From NCBI GenBank assembly GCA_035564115.1, contig DATMTN010000016.1, forward strand, positions 1-21,110: a stretch of 21,110 bases of DNA. The letters run 5' to 3'. A model generated the notes under the pieces. The model saw only the letters and a program-made list of their open reading frames with translations, was not told the origin of the DNA and did not search any database. A program made the translations under genes and the position numbers. How positions within the stretch are numbered: position 1 is the first letter of the stretch; each line of letters begins with the position of its first letter. Positions 11,145 through 19,365 of the stretch are shown here, piece after piece. This DNA comes from JACMPA01 sp035564115 (lineage in GTDB: Bacteria > Patescibacteriota > Saccharimonadia > Saccharimonadales > UBA4665).

Positions 11145-12767
11145 CTACTTATGCTGTTCTCTTGCGAGTGGCGCAGCACTTGTATCGTTTTCCAGCCCCG
11201 TGAATTGTATAAACTTGGAAGGCACAACTTCCCCAGAGGCAGTAACAGTAATTTTCTGTAGTCCAACTGGTACGCCGTCACGGTAGGTCACCAGCGTAAC
11301 GCCGGCATCACGGCGCAGTGGCCCAAGTGATATGGCAAACGCCGCTCCCCCAGCGGTCGTCGTAGTATATGAGTAACCCACTTTGCCATTCTCACCAACC
11401 ACCTCGGTCGGTCCTATATAGCGATGCAGATGGCCGCCGAGCACCAAATCTACGCAACCACGGGCCAATGCTTCCTGACCGGCGCCTGCCTCGTGCACGA
11501 GGAGTGTGCTAATGCGCTCCCCTGCCTGGTCGGCTCGGCAGGCAATGTCGGCCAAGGCCTTTGACTGTTGGTCGAGTGTCTCACTGGCGAATGAGGCTGA
11601 GTTCACAAAGCCACTGCTCTTTGGGTCTGGTAGCCCTAAAAAGCGGATGCCAGCCGCGGTTACGACCTTACCGTTCATGGTTTCAAAGCCGTGCTTGGCC
11701 AGGTAGTCGCTTACGAAGGTGCCGTGGTCGTGATTGCCCGATACGGCTAAGCGATGTTTAAACGGCTTTGACTGACTTATAAGCGAATCGAGGCTAAATG
11801 ATTCCCAGGGTTGCCCAGATGAGGTGTCGTCACCGCCGTCAGCAAGCACCGTTGCACCACCAGCCTCACCAATTGCGGTGTCCACTGGGTCGACGTCAAG
11901 GTTATCGTGTCGATCGGCGACGAATAGCACGACGGTCTCATCGGGTTCTGGTTGGTGCAAGAGTGGTGCGAGCTGATGGGCTTTTTCAGTCAGACTCTCG
12001 TAAAACGGCTGTGATTTCTGGAAGGCCACTAGCCCACCCCGCAAGAGGTTCGCTCCTTCATCGGTCAGGAAGTTAGACTCTACCGATACCTTCTGAGCGA
12101 TTTTGGGTATATCGATACCGGGTAGTACGTTTACAATCGGCTGCCATACGGGTGGTTGACTAACGTGATTAGATGTATGCATGGCAGCTACTGGAGCGCC
12201 CACGAGGCCACCAGCGGTGATAACTAATGTACCGACTGCAAGGTGACTTTGCGCACGGTTTTGGAGGTTGTCTCGGAGTTCTTTTCGCCGTCGCGGTCCC
12301 ACTAGCATCCAGATGCCGGGTACCGCTAAGCCGCCAATGCCACCGTATACCCCAGCCTCCAGTAGCATATCTTTGGCAAGACCGGAGACTTTCTCGATTT
12401 CACCACTTGGCTGCGAAGCAATAGCTCCGTAGCGAGCAATGAGCTCTTCCCCACTCGTAGCTTCTGTCGGCCCAAGGTCTATATGAACGCCGATGTCTAG
12501 TGGTGATCGGAGAGGATAGCGCAATGATGGAAAGGCTGCGCCCCCGTCGACAGTTGCGAAGTCATCATGGGTTACGGTTACGACCGCTTCATGGCTGGCA
12601 ATGGTGGTGTCTCTCGATTCGTTGGCAAGTGTCACGCCAGCTATTGCGGCTCCACTCAGAGCCCATGCTGCGACACCGCCCAAAAACTTTACAGCCAATG
12701 GTGGCCCAGTATGGGCCTCTAGGGGCTGGGACCCCTGTTCTCCTAGGCTGCTCATGAGCCTTACCAT
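11145..12767 (-). CDS. Membrane-bound calcineurin-like metallophosphoesterase
   Basis: This protein is 540 aa from ATG 12767; TTG 12791 (548 aa) and ATG 12755 (536 aa, with AAGG just upstream) are alternatives. Metallophosphoesterase motifs appear in order: D285-x-H287 (VADRHDN), GGDD (about 311-314), GNHDH (344-348), a lone His in LLVHEAG (425) and GHLH (445-448), so both metal sites look complete. Three helices (about 26-49, 139-157 and 175-197) precede the enzyme domain. A very basic GPRRRKEL after the second helix should be cytoplasmic, which would place the phosphoesterase outside the membrane. The first motif is DRH rather than the usual DxH preceded by SDxH. Substrate (nucleotide, phospholipid or phosphoprotein) cannot be told. 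The 3' end lies beside the tRNA-Arg tail copy. Confidence 0.88.
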   Translation of the reverse strand: MVRLMSSLGEQGSQPLEAHTGPPLAVKFLGGVAAWALSGAAIAGVTLANESRDTTIASHEAVVTVTHDDFATVDGGAAFPSLRYPLRSPLDIGVHIDLGPTEATSGEELIARYGAIASQPSGEIEKVSGLAKDMLLEAGVYGGIGGLAVPGIWMLVGPRRRKELRDNLQNRAQSHLAVGTLVITAGGLVGAPVAAMHTSNHVSQPPVWQPIVNVLPGIDIPKIAQKVSVESNFLTDEGANLLRGGLVAFQKSQPFYESLTEKAHQLAPLLHQPEPDETVVLFVADRHDNLDVDPVDTAIGEAGGATVLADGGDDTSSGQPWESFSLDSLISQSKPFKHRLAVSGNHDHGTFVSDYLAKHGFETMNGKVVTAAGIRFLGLPDPKSSGFVNSASFASETLDQQSKALADIACRADQAGERISTLLVHEAGAGQEALARGCVDLVLGGHLHRYIGPTEVVGENGKVGYSYTTTTAGGAAFAISLGPLRRDAGVTLVTYRDGVPVGLQKITVTASGEVVPSKFIQFTGLENDTSAAPLAREQHK

Positions 12768-12866
12768 ACGCTCATTGCGGCGCTTTTTCAATATTACTCA
12801 CGATACTTGTTCGCACTAGGAGCACCCTGCCCCAGCAAAAGTAACCCAAAAATGGGCGTCCTCGTG

Positions 12867-12872
12867 TAGACT
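12867..12872 (+). promoter_or_regulatory. -10 box of the 60-aa membrane protein
   Basis: TAGACT ends 6 nt before ATG 12879 and abuts the in-frame ATG 12873, so it favours the second ATG as a leaderless start. Confidence 0.4.
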
Positions 12873-12878
12873 ATGAAT

Positions 12879-13061
12879 ATGTCAAACTTTCTCGTTGCAA
12901 TCTTCTTCGGATGTGGTGTCGCTGGCTGGGCCTACGCACAACTCGCTCGCCGTTCCGGCAATGCCAACCCGAGTAGTACACTCCTAGCAGCTGGGGGTGC
13001 CGGCCTGGTTGCGGCCATATTTATCTTTACGCTGCTTAAGTACGTCCTCAATATTGGCTAA
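12879..13061 (+). CDS. 60-aa two-helix membrane protein
   Basis: The start is ATG 12879 or ATG 12873 (62 aa); the -10 position favours 12879. The product has a first helix (about 3-20, FLVAIFFGCGVAGWAYAQLA), a short basic polar loop (RRSGNANPSS) and a second helix (about 35-57). No domain is recognised. Size and hairpin topology are like small membrane proteins elsewhere in the window. A weak inverted repeat GGCTA/TAGCC (13057-13073) spans the stop codon but lacks a T-run. Confidence 0.65.
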   Translation: MSNFLVAIFFGCGVAGWAYAQLARRSGNANPSSTLLAAGGAGLVAAIFIFTLLKYVLNIG

Positions 13062-13112
13062 ATAACTAGCCGTTCAGTGCTATTTGCTCTTCATTTTTGG
13101 GCGCATAGCTAG

Positions 13113-13118
13113 TATGAT
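13113..13118 (+). promoter_or_regulatory. -10 box of the XRE/HAD gene
   Basis: TATGAT ends directly before ATG 13119 and 6 nt before ATG 13125. Only the latter can be the start if this box is used. Confidence 0.45.
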
Positions 13119-13124
13119 ATGGCC

Positions 13125-13973
13125 ATGGATGTGAGTGGGGCGGTCGTCAACGAATTGGTTTTGGGTAAGCGCTTGCAAGCTGCCCGCAAAGCGGCCGGGA
13201 TGACGCAGCAGGATCTCTGCCAAGCCGCCGGCATTAGCTACTCAACACTCACCAAGATCGAGCGGGGGGCTATTAAAGCGCCATCGATTTTCACCGTGAA
13301 AAGTATCGCTGACGCCTTCGGTCAGAGCCTCGATGAACTTGTTGGTGGTCGCGCCAACACCAAGCTTGGTTCCAAGAACGGTATTAAGTTTATCTATTTT
13401 GATCTCAATGACTGCTTGGTTCAGCCCCGGAGCAAGGGCTTCGCCATGCTCGCTGCCGACAGCGGCCAGCCAATTGACGTGGTGGAGTCGGTTTTCTGGC
13501 GCTATGACGGCCAAGTTTGTCGGGGTGATATGAGCCTAGATGACCTCAACACCGTCTGGGCAGAGCGTCTGGGTGTCTTAGTCGACTGGAAGAAGTACTA
13601 CATGGCTGGTGTCGAGAAGATGCCAGGCATGGATGCCCTGGTTGAGTGGGCGGCCCAGAACTATCATGTAGGCGTACTATCGAACAGCATGCCAGGATTC
13701 ATCCCTTCGATGCGTGATGCTGGTATGCTGCCGAATGCAGTATTCGACGTTATCGTGGATTCATCAGAGGTCAAAGCGCTCAAGCCAGAGTCCAAGATCT
13801 TCCAAATCGCGACCGCCAAGGCAGGTGTTGAACCGCACGAAATTATGCTCATCGACGACAACCGATCTAACCTCATGGCGGCCGAAGATGCCGGCTGGCG
13901 GGCGATTCAGTTTGATAACTACCAGCCTGAGCTATCTATCGAAAATATTAAAACCGCCCTGGCAACTACTTAG
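13125..13973 (+). CDS. XRE-type helix-turn-helix fused to a HAD-like phosphatase domain
   Basis: This is 282 aa from ATG 13125 (284 from ATG 13119). Residues about 12-75 form a Cro/C1-type DNA-binding domain (LGKRLQAARKAAGMTQQDL, then GISYSTLTKIERG and a helix ending FGQSLDELV). Residues about 86-280 form a HAD hydrolase of subfamily I type: motif I FDLNDCLV with nucleophile D93, motif II LSNS (S186), motif III Lys in ALKPES (K220) and motif IV LIDDNRSN (D244/D245). The second motif-I Asp, the general acid/base, is Asn95, so phosphatase turnover may be weak or lost. One reading is a transcription regulator whose HAD domain senses a phosphorylated ligand. Its stop overlaps the valS stop by 4 bp on the opposite strand. 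Confidence 0.87.
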   Translation: MDVSGAVVNELVLGKRLQAARKAAGMTQQDLCQAAGISYSTLTKIERGAIKAPSIFTVKSIADAFGQSLDELVGGRANTKLGSKNGIKFIYFDLNDCLVQPRSKGFAMLAADSGQPIDVVESVFWRYDGQVCRGDMSLDDLNTVWAERLGVLVDWKKYYMAGVEKMPGMDALVEWAAQNYHVGVLSNSMPGFIPSMRDAGMLPNAVFDVIVDSSEVKALKPESKIFQIATAKAGVEPHEIMLIDDNRSNLMAAEDAGWRAIQFDNYQPELSIENIKTALATT

Positions 13974-16531
13974 GCGAAACGTTTTTGTTCAGTTTCAATG
14001 GCGCTCAGTTGCTGCTTGGCGTCGTCTAGCTGGTCATGAGTCTGCTGAACGACCGCCTCTGGGGCGTTGTCGACATAGGACTTGTTCGAGAGGCGGCCTT
14101 CGAGCTGCTTGACGACTTTCTGCTGGCCTTCAAGCTTGGCCTGGAGCTCCTCACCATACTTACGAGCGGTGTCGCGGTCAATGTCGAGCCAAGCGTGTTC
14201 GGTAGTGCTCGTTAGAGCGACACCCTCGCTGCTCCCCTGCCCCTCGCTGACGGCCTTTAGACGAGCTAAACGGGCAATCAGGGACGAGTTCTCCTTGAGC
14301 AGTTTAGAATCGCTGTAGAGCAGCGTCGTGCCTGTCGTGCGCAGTGCGCGCGTGATGAAGCGGCTTTCGGCCACGATGGCTTTAACTGTTTCAAACTCTT
14401 TGGCTTTGGTCTTCTCAGAGGCGGCCACGGTTGGCCATTGCTGGACGGCTAGGACAGAAACTTCATCTTCACTCCCCTGCCAGCCCAATGTCTGCCAAAT
14501 AGTTTCGGTGACGAATGGTGCGAACGGATGGGCGATGATCAGGATAGATTCCAACGCATGCTTTAACAGGGGTAGATTTTGCCCGGCCTTGCTGGCTTCG
14601 ATATACCAATCCGCGAAATCATCCCAGACAAAGTGGTAGAGCGTGTCATAGGCTTCGCTGAAGCGATACTTGTCGAGGTGTTCGCCAATAACAGAGGCCG
14701 CAGCACCTAATTCGTGTAAAATCCAGTGGTCCGCCGCGCTCCGAGCAACGATTGCATTCCCCTGCTCTTCGCCGACCAAGTCTTCGATATAGCGAGCAAT
14801 GTTCCAGAGCTTATTGCAGAAGTTGCGGGCGTCTTCGACCTTGCGCTGATCGTAGCCACGATTTACAGCAGCGGTACGGCTGGCGATAATACCCATACGT
14901 AACGCATCTGAGCCAAACTCTTCGATAACTGGCAGCGGATCCACGACGTTACCCAGCGACTTGCTCATTTTGGCACCGTCAGAGGCCATGACATACCCAT
15001 GAATGTAGACTTCGCGGAATGGAATCTCGTCGGTTACGTATAGGCCGAGCATGATCATGCGGCTGACCCATGGGTATAGAATCTCGCCACCGGTTTCCAT
15101 CAGGCTCAAGGGGTAAAATTGCTTGAAATCGTCGCTCTCTGGGTAGTCGAGCGTGGCGTACGGCCACGAGCTACTGCTGAACCACGTGTCAAAGACATCG
15201 GGATCACGGTGGTAGGTCTTGCCATCTTGGGTAATTACCTGTTCGCTGACATTTTCATTGAAAATCCAATCTTCTGGATCATCAACGTTCTGAAATGCTG
15301 GGATCGGAATGCCCCACGCAATCTGGCGGCTAATGTTCCAGTCACGCAGACCTTCCAGGTAACGGATCAGTTGATCGCGCTTCCCTTCTGGGTAGAAAGT
15401 GATCTGGCCTTCCTGCAGCACTTTGATGGCGCGCTTGGCTAGCGGCTGCATATCTACAAACCACTGCTCACGCAGCAGCGGCTGGATGACCGTGTCGCAC
15501 TTATAACAGTGGCCAACGTTGTGCAGGTGTTCCTCGGTTTTAACTAAGAACCCCTGCGCTTCCAGATCGCGGACGGTGACTTCCCGCCCCTCTTCGACGG
15601 TGAGGCCGAGATACGCTTCAGGCACGTCAATCAGCTTGCCTTCATGGCTAATGACGGTCAGTTTTGGCAGATCGTGTCGCTGCCCAGCTTCGAAGTCGTT
15701 CTGGTCGTGAGCTGGCGTAATCTTGACCGCGCCGGTACCGAAGGTAGTGTCAACGAAGCTGTCAGCGATAATTGGCACTTCCCTATTCGTGAGCGGTAAG
15801 CGGACGGTCTTGCCGACGAACGGCTTGTAGCGCGCATCGTCTGGGTTCACAGCGACGGCGACGTCACCGAACATCGTTTCTGGACGAGTGGTTGCGACGA
15901 CCAGTTCCCCGCTGCCATCAACGAGTGGATAGCGAATGTGCCACAAATGGCCGGGCTCTTCGCGGTGGACAACCTCGACATCTGCAAATGCGGTGCCGTG
16001 GAAGGTGCAGAAGTTTACGAGTCGCTCACCTCTGTAAATAAGCCCTTCATCCCACATCTTCTTGAAAGTACTGTAGGCGCGGCTTACGACCTTGTCTTCC
16101 AGGGTAAAAGTAAAGCGGGTCCAGTCACAGCCAACGCCCATGGCGCGCATCTGGTTGGTGAAGTTCTCGCGGTTGAGGGCTACAAAGTCCCAGATCTGGT
16201 TGTAAAGCTCTTCACGTGAAAAGTCGAAACGACTCTTCCCTTCCTTAGCCAAGTGTTTCTCGTAGACGGATTGCGTCTCGAACCCGGCATGGTCCGCGCC
16301 TGGTAACAGGAGTGCGGCCTCACCTTTCGCTCGATGGTACCGTACTGCAATATCCTCTAGCGCTACGGTCAGTGCATGCCCAATGTGCAGGTTGGCATTG
16401 GCGTTTGGCGGTGGCATGACGATAGAATAAGCCGTATCTGATGTAACAGGGGTGAAAGCACCCGTCTTTTCCCAAAGAGCGTAGATATCAGTTTCGTACT
16501 GACCAGGTTCGTAGATTTTTGGTAATTTCAT
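13970..16531 (-). CDS. valS: Valyl-tRNA synthetase
   Basis: This 853-aa class I synthetase charges tRNA-Val. HIGH lies at residues 49-52 (NANLHIGH) and KMSKS at 521-525 (DGAKMSKSLGNVVDP). The CP1 editing domain is visible (VVATTRPETMFGDVAVAV and GTGAVKITPAHDQNDFE), and so is W-F-S-S-S-S-W-P (about 455-462). The C-terminal anticodon-binding domain is followed by the ValRS coiled coil (about 790-853, KQLEGRLSNKSYVDNAPEAV). It is shorter than the E. coli enzyme (951 aa) but domain-complete. ATG 16531 lies 9 nt after a TATGAT box (16541-16546), and an inverted repeat overlaps the -35 position. Its stop overlaps the convergent XRE/HAD stop. Confidence 0.98.
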   Translation of the reverse strand: MKLPKIYEPGQYETDIYALWEKTGAFTPVTSDTAYSIVMPPPNANANLHIGHALTVALEDIAVRYHRAKGEAALLLPGADHAGFETQSVYEKHLAKEGKSRFDFSREELYNQIWDFVALNRENFTNQMRAMGVGCDWTRFTFTLEDKVVSRAYSTFKKMWDEGLIYRGERLVNFCTFHGTAFADVEVVHREEPGHLWHIRYPLVDGSGELVVATTRPETMFGDVAVAVNPDDARYKPFVGKTVRLPLTNREVPIIADSFVDTTFGTGAVKITPAHDQNDFEAGQRHDLPKLTVISHEGKLIDVPEAYLGLTVEEGREVTVRDLEAQGFLVKTEEHLHNVGHCYKCDTVIQPLLREQWFVDMQPLAKRAIKVLQEGQITFYPEGKRDQLIRYLEGLRDWNISRQIAWGIPIPAFQNVDDPEDWIFNENVSEQVITQDGKTYHRDPDVFDTWFSSSSWPYATLDYPESDDFKQFYPLSLMETGGEILYPWVSRMIMLGLYVTDEIPFREVYIHGYVMASDGAKMSKSLGNVVDPLPVIEEFGSDALRMGIIASRTAAVNRGYDQRKVEDARNFCNKLWNIARYIEDLVGEEQGNAIVARSAADHWILHELGAAASVIGEHLDKYRFSEAYDTLYHFVWDDFADWYIEASKAGQNLPLLKHALESILIIAHPFAPFVTETIWQTLGWQGSEDEVSVLAVQQWPTVAASEKTKAKEFETVKAIVAESRFITRALRTTGTTLLYSDSKLLKENSSLIARLARLKAVSEGQGSSEGVALTSTTEHAWLDIDRDTARKYGEELQAKLEGQQKVVKQLEGRLSNKSYVDNAPEAVVQQTHDQLDDAKQQLSAIETEQKRFA

Positions 16532-16540
16532 ATACCTACC

Positions 16541-16546
16541 ATCATA
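16541..16546 (-). promoter_or_regulatory. -10 box of valS
   Basis: TATGAT on the minus strand ends 9 nt before the valS ATG; the expected -35 (TTCGTG, 16564-16569) lies inside the flanking inverted repeat. Confidence 0.45.
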
Positions 16547-16559
16547 CCACCCCTGTTAA

Positions 16560-16593
16560 TTTTCACGAAATTAGGGCGAGATTCACGTGAAAA
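16560..16593. promoter_or_regulatory. Inverted repeat TTTTCACG-N18-CGTGAAAA upstream of valS
   Basis: Perfect 8-bp arms lie at 16560-16567 and 16586-16593, between the tsaD stop and the valS promoter, one arm covering the valS -35. It may be an operator or a weak 3' hairpin of tsaD; there is no T-run. Confidence 0.4.
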
Positions 16594-16600
16594 TGGTTAC

Positions 16601-17680
16601 TTACATCGAGAGATTAGGGGAGATATCGAGCTTGTAGGGGTCAGCCATGGGCTGTTGCAGCAGGACCTTATAGGCGCCGAGGGTGGCAATCATGGCACCG
16701 TTGTCGGTGCAGAGTTTAAAGTCTGGATATTCGAGCGGGAAAGGGATGCGAGCGGATAACTGCTTGCGCAGCTCACTACTAGCGGCAACGCCGCCGGCAA
16801 TCACGACTGAAGCCGGGGAGAACTCTTCGACGGCCAAGACGGCTTTGTCGACAATTGTTTCGACGGCAATACGTTGAAAGGTGGCGGCAATGTCAGCCTT
16901 CTGAGGCTCAGAGAGGCGCGCAGGGACGTCTTTAGAGGGGAAATGGTAATCTTCGCCGATCATAGCCTGGGTCTGGCGTAGAACGGCTGTTTTGAGCCCA
17001 GAGAAGCTGAAGTCGTATTTGTGCTCCATTTTGGCCTTTGGCAGATCAAACGCGTGATCATTGCCATGCGCGGCAGCCTTGGCCACATTGGGACCACCAG
17101 GGTAGGGCAGGCCGGTAATCTTAGCAACTTTATCAAAAGCCTCACCAATAGCGTCATCTTGAGTTTGACCGAGCAGCCGGTACTGGAAATGATTGGTGAA
17201 AAGCGCCAGCTGACTATGGCCCCCAGATACGATGATAGCGAGCATTGGAAACTGTGGTGGCGTGCGGAAGCTGTAGTCGGCCAGAGCAGGGGAACCACTA
17301 CTGATGAAGTTGGCGTATATATGGGCCTCAACGTGGTTGACAGCGTAGAGCGGCTTACCATAGGTAATGGCTAGGGTGCGAGCCGTCAGCACGCCTATCA
17401 ACAGGCTACCACCCAGCCCAGCGCCATATGTTACGGCTATGGCATCTATGTCGTCCCAGGTAGCATGAGCCAACTCGAGAGCCTCTTTGATAACAGGGAT
17501 AATCGCCTCAATATGGCTGCGGGCGGCAATTTCAGGAATAACGCCGCCGTACTGGGCATGCAGGTCCATACTGCTGGCGACGACATTGCTTTGCAACAGT
17601 GTACCGGCCGCAGCGTCGGTCAGTTCCACGACAGCAGCCGCCGTCTCATCACAACTCGTCTCAATACCCAAAATTCTCAT
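16601..17680 (-). CDS. tsaD: tRNA N6-threonylcarbamoyladenosine transferase TsaD
   Basis: This 359-aa protein is the Kae1/TsaD subunit that transfers threonylcarbamoyl to A37 of ANN-reading tRNAs. The N-terminal ASKHA motif MRILGIETSCDETAAAVVE is followed by the metal-binding HVEAH (116-120), the phosphate element SGGHSQL (around 152-158) and a C-terminal VIAGGVAASSELR and CTDNGAMIA. Length is slightly above the usual ~340. It lies upstream of valS on the same strand (69-nt gap) and diverges from the MurE-like gene. Candidate -10 boxes lie at 17685-17695 (TAGATA 4 nt, TATGCT 9 nt before the ATG). TsaB, TsaC and TsaE are not in the window. Confidence 0.97.
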   Translation of the reverse strand: MRILGIETSCDETAAAVVELTDAAAGTLLQSNVVASSMDLHAQYGGVIPEIAARSHIEAIIPVIKEALELAHATWDDIDAIAVTYGAGLGGSLLIGVLTARTLAITYGKPLYAVNHVEAHIYANFISSGSPALADYSFRTPPQFPMLAIIVSGGHSQLALFTNHFQYRLLGQTQDDAIGEAFDKVAKITGLPYPGGPNVAKAAAHGNDHAFDLPKAKMEHKYDFSFSGLKTAVLRQTQAMIGEDYHFPSKDVPARLSEPQKADIAATFQRIAVETIVDKAVLAVEEFSPASVVIAGGVAASSELRKQLSARIPFPLEYPDFKLCTDNGAMIATLGAYKVLLQQPMADPYKLDISPNLSM

Positions 17681-17684
17681 CTGT

Positions 17685-17695
17685 TATCTAGCATA
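17685..17695 (-). promoter_or_regulatory. -10 region of tsaD
   Basis: On minus: TATGCTAGATA directly upstream of ACAG-ATG. Either TATGCT or the TGC-preceded TAGATA could serve; both imply almost no leader. Confidence 0.35.
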
Positions 17696-17718
17696 TCATT
17701 TTGCCGCTCGCAGTTCTG

Positions 17719-17724
17719 TATAAT
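17719..17724 (+). promoter_or_regulatory. Consensus -10 box of the MurE-like gene
   Basis: A perfect TATAAT ends 8 nt before ATG 17733, implying a leaderless message. No well-spaced -35 is seen. Confidence 0.6.
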
Positions 17725-17732
17725 GGCAGCAT

Positions 17733-19097
17733 ATGGGTGCAAAGAGTTTAGCGAAGAAAATTATTCCAGTCGGTCTGTTCCAGGCGATTGAGCCAACCGG
17801 ACATCTGCTCGAGGCAGTACTGATAAACGCCATGAACGGATTTCCGGGTAAGGGGCTACGCGTGATTGGTGTGACCGGTACGAATGGTAAGACCACTACC
17901 ACGTTCATGATTCATCGTATGCTCCAGGAAGCCGGTTATAACACGGCCATTATGACTACTGTTGCGTGGGGTATCGGTGATGATATTAAGCACCAGAAAC
18001 AGCACTACACGAACGTGCCAATTCGCCAGCTGATGAGTCGGCTGATTCAGCTCAAGGAGGCCAAGGTTGACTGGCTGGTGCTGGAGATTACGAGCCAAGC
18101 ACTGGCCCAGAATCGAGCCTGGGGTGTGCCGTTCGATATCGCCGTCATGACCAACGTGACCCATGAGCATTTGGACTACCACAAGACGTTTGAGCGCTAC
18201 CGGGATGCCAAGCGCAAGCTCTTCAAGCTAGCCAACAAAAATAAAAAAGGCATGCAGGTGGGAGTCATTAACATCGAGGACCCAAGTGCCAAGCTGTTTG
18301 CCGGCGACATCCTGAACCCCATTATGTACGGGGTAGAACAGGGCGACTTGCAAGCTACTAAGGTCAAGCTGACCTCTAGCGGCAGCACGTACGTGGCTAA
18401 GGCTGGTGATGACGAGTACCACATTACTTGTAACATCCCCGGCAGCTTTAACGTCTCGAATTCCCTCGCAGCCGTGGCTGTGGGTGGCGCCATTGGCCTG
18501 ACTCGTGAAGAGATCGAGAAGGGTATTGCCGCGTTGAAGGGTGTTGAAGGGCGTATGACAACTATTGATGAGGGCCAGGCCTTCGACGTAATCGTCGACT
18601 ATGCGCATACGCCGGATAGCTTCGAAAAGCTATTTGAGGATCTGCGCCCTGTTGTGAAGGGCAAGCTGATTTGTCTGTTTGGCTCAGCTGGTCGCCGTGA
18701 CGCAGCTAAGCGGGCGGTGCAGGGCGAACTAGCCGGAAAATACTGTGATGAAGTGGTTATAACGGAAGAAGACGACCGCGACATTGATGGCCAGGAAATC
18801 ATGGATGAAATCGCGGTGGGTGCTGAAAAAGCCGGTAAAGTCCGTGAACAAAACTTGTTCCTGGTACACGACCGGACTGAAGCAATAAATTTTGCACTCA
18901 AGCGGGCTCGCAAAGCAGGCGACACCGTGATTTTACTCGGTAAGGGTCACGAAAAGACTATTGAGCGTAATGGACCTCAGGCAGCTGAATTGCGCCACCT
19001 GAAGCAAGACGACAGTGATACACGGCGGGTTGTTACCGATGATTGGGACGAAATCGGCACAGCGCATGCGGCGCTACAAGCGCTTAAAAAGAAGTAG
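17733..19097 (+). CDS. MurE-like Mur ligase lacking the N-terminal UDP-binding domain
   Basis: This 454-aa protein belongs to the ATP-dependent Mur ligase family, closest to MurE, which adds the third residue of the peptidoglycan peptide. The ATP loop GTNGKTTT is at residues 49-56, then E118-I-T-S (catalytic-domain element), NVTHEHLDYH (141-150), GSFNVSN (237-243), VDYAHTPDS (288-296), GSAGRRDAAKR (317-327) and GKGHEKT (403-409). Only ~48 residues precede the ATP loop, against about 110 in E. coli MurE, so most of the uridine-binding domain is missing. The amino-acid-selecting motif (DNPR in diaminopimelate enzymes) reads EDDR here (346-349), so the added amino acid is not predictable. The start is fixed by TATAAT 8 nt upstream. 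The last 14 nt overlap the convergent 86-aa gene. Confidence 0.9.
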   Translation: MGAKSLAKKIIPVGLFQAIEPTGHLLEAVLINAMNGFPGKGLRVIGVTGTNGKTTTTFMIHRMLQEAGYNTAIMTTVAWGIGDDIKHQKQHYTNVPIRQLMSRLIQLKEAKVDWLVLEITSQALAQNRAWGVPFDIAVMTNVTHEHLDYHKTFERYRDAKRKLFKLANKNKKGMQVGVINIEDPSAKLFAGDILNPIMYGVEQGDLQATKVKLTSSGSTYVAKAGDDEYHITCNIPGSFNVSNSLAAVAVGGAIGLTREEIEKGIAALKGVEGRMTTIDEGQAFDVIVDYAHTPDSFEKLFEDLRPVVKGKLICLFGSAGRRDAAKRAVQGELAGKYCDEVVITEEDDRDIDGQEIMDEIAVGAEKAGKVREQNLFLVHDRTEAINFALKRARKAGDTVILLGKGHEKTIERNGPQAAELRHLKQDDSDTRRVVTDDWDEIGTAHAALQALKKK

Positions 19098-19344
19098 CGG
19101 GTGAGTCGAGCGCCGGCGTTGCCCCCTCAAACAGGGGCGCCATCTGGGCTAGGGTATCGGTATATTTCGCCAAGTGGAGGCAGTACTCGCCCAGCTCGGC
19201 ACCGAAGTTGGTGTGGTCTATGCGCTGCGGTGTGTGACCCTCGATAGAAGTTTCGACATTATTCAGCGCCAGCGTAAAGTCATCCGGCATAAGGCAGTCA
19301 TTGCCATTGGCACAGTGCCGCATGCACATCTCATAGTTAGACAT
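19084..19344 (-). CDS. 86-aa Cys-containing hypothetical protein
   Basis: The start ATG 19344 has AAGGTGAT (a good Shine-Dalgarno sequence, 5 nt spacing) and lies 21 nt after the stop of the guanidino-enzyme homologue, so the two form an operon. The N-terminus carries C7-x3-C11-x5-C17 with His10 and Asp16 nearby (MCMRHCANGNDC), a possible metal site, and a fourth Cys in GEYCLHLAK. The remainder is soluble and helical; there is no signal peptide or membrane helix. The 3' end overlaps the MurE-like gene on the other strand by 14 nt. Function is unknown; operon position suggests a partner or regulator of the upstream enzyme. Confidence 0.72.
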   Translation of the reverse strand: MSNYEMCMRHCANGNDCLMPDDFTLALNNVETSIEGHTPQRIDHTNFGAELGEYCLHLAKYTDTLAQMAPLFEGATPALDSPATSF

Positions 19345-19365
19345 GCGATCACCTTAGAACACTTT

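Noticed and set aside
13057..13073. GGCTA/TAGCC hairpin at the end of the 60-aa gene
   Set aside because: Five base pairs without a T-run; too weak to call a terminator.
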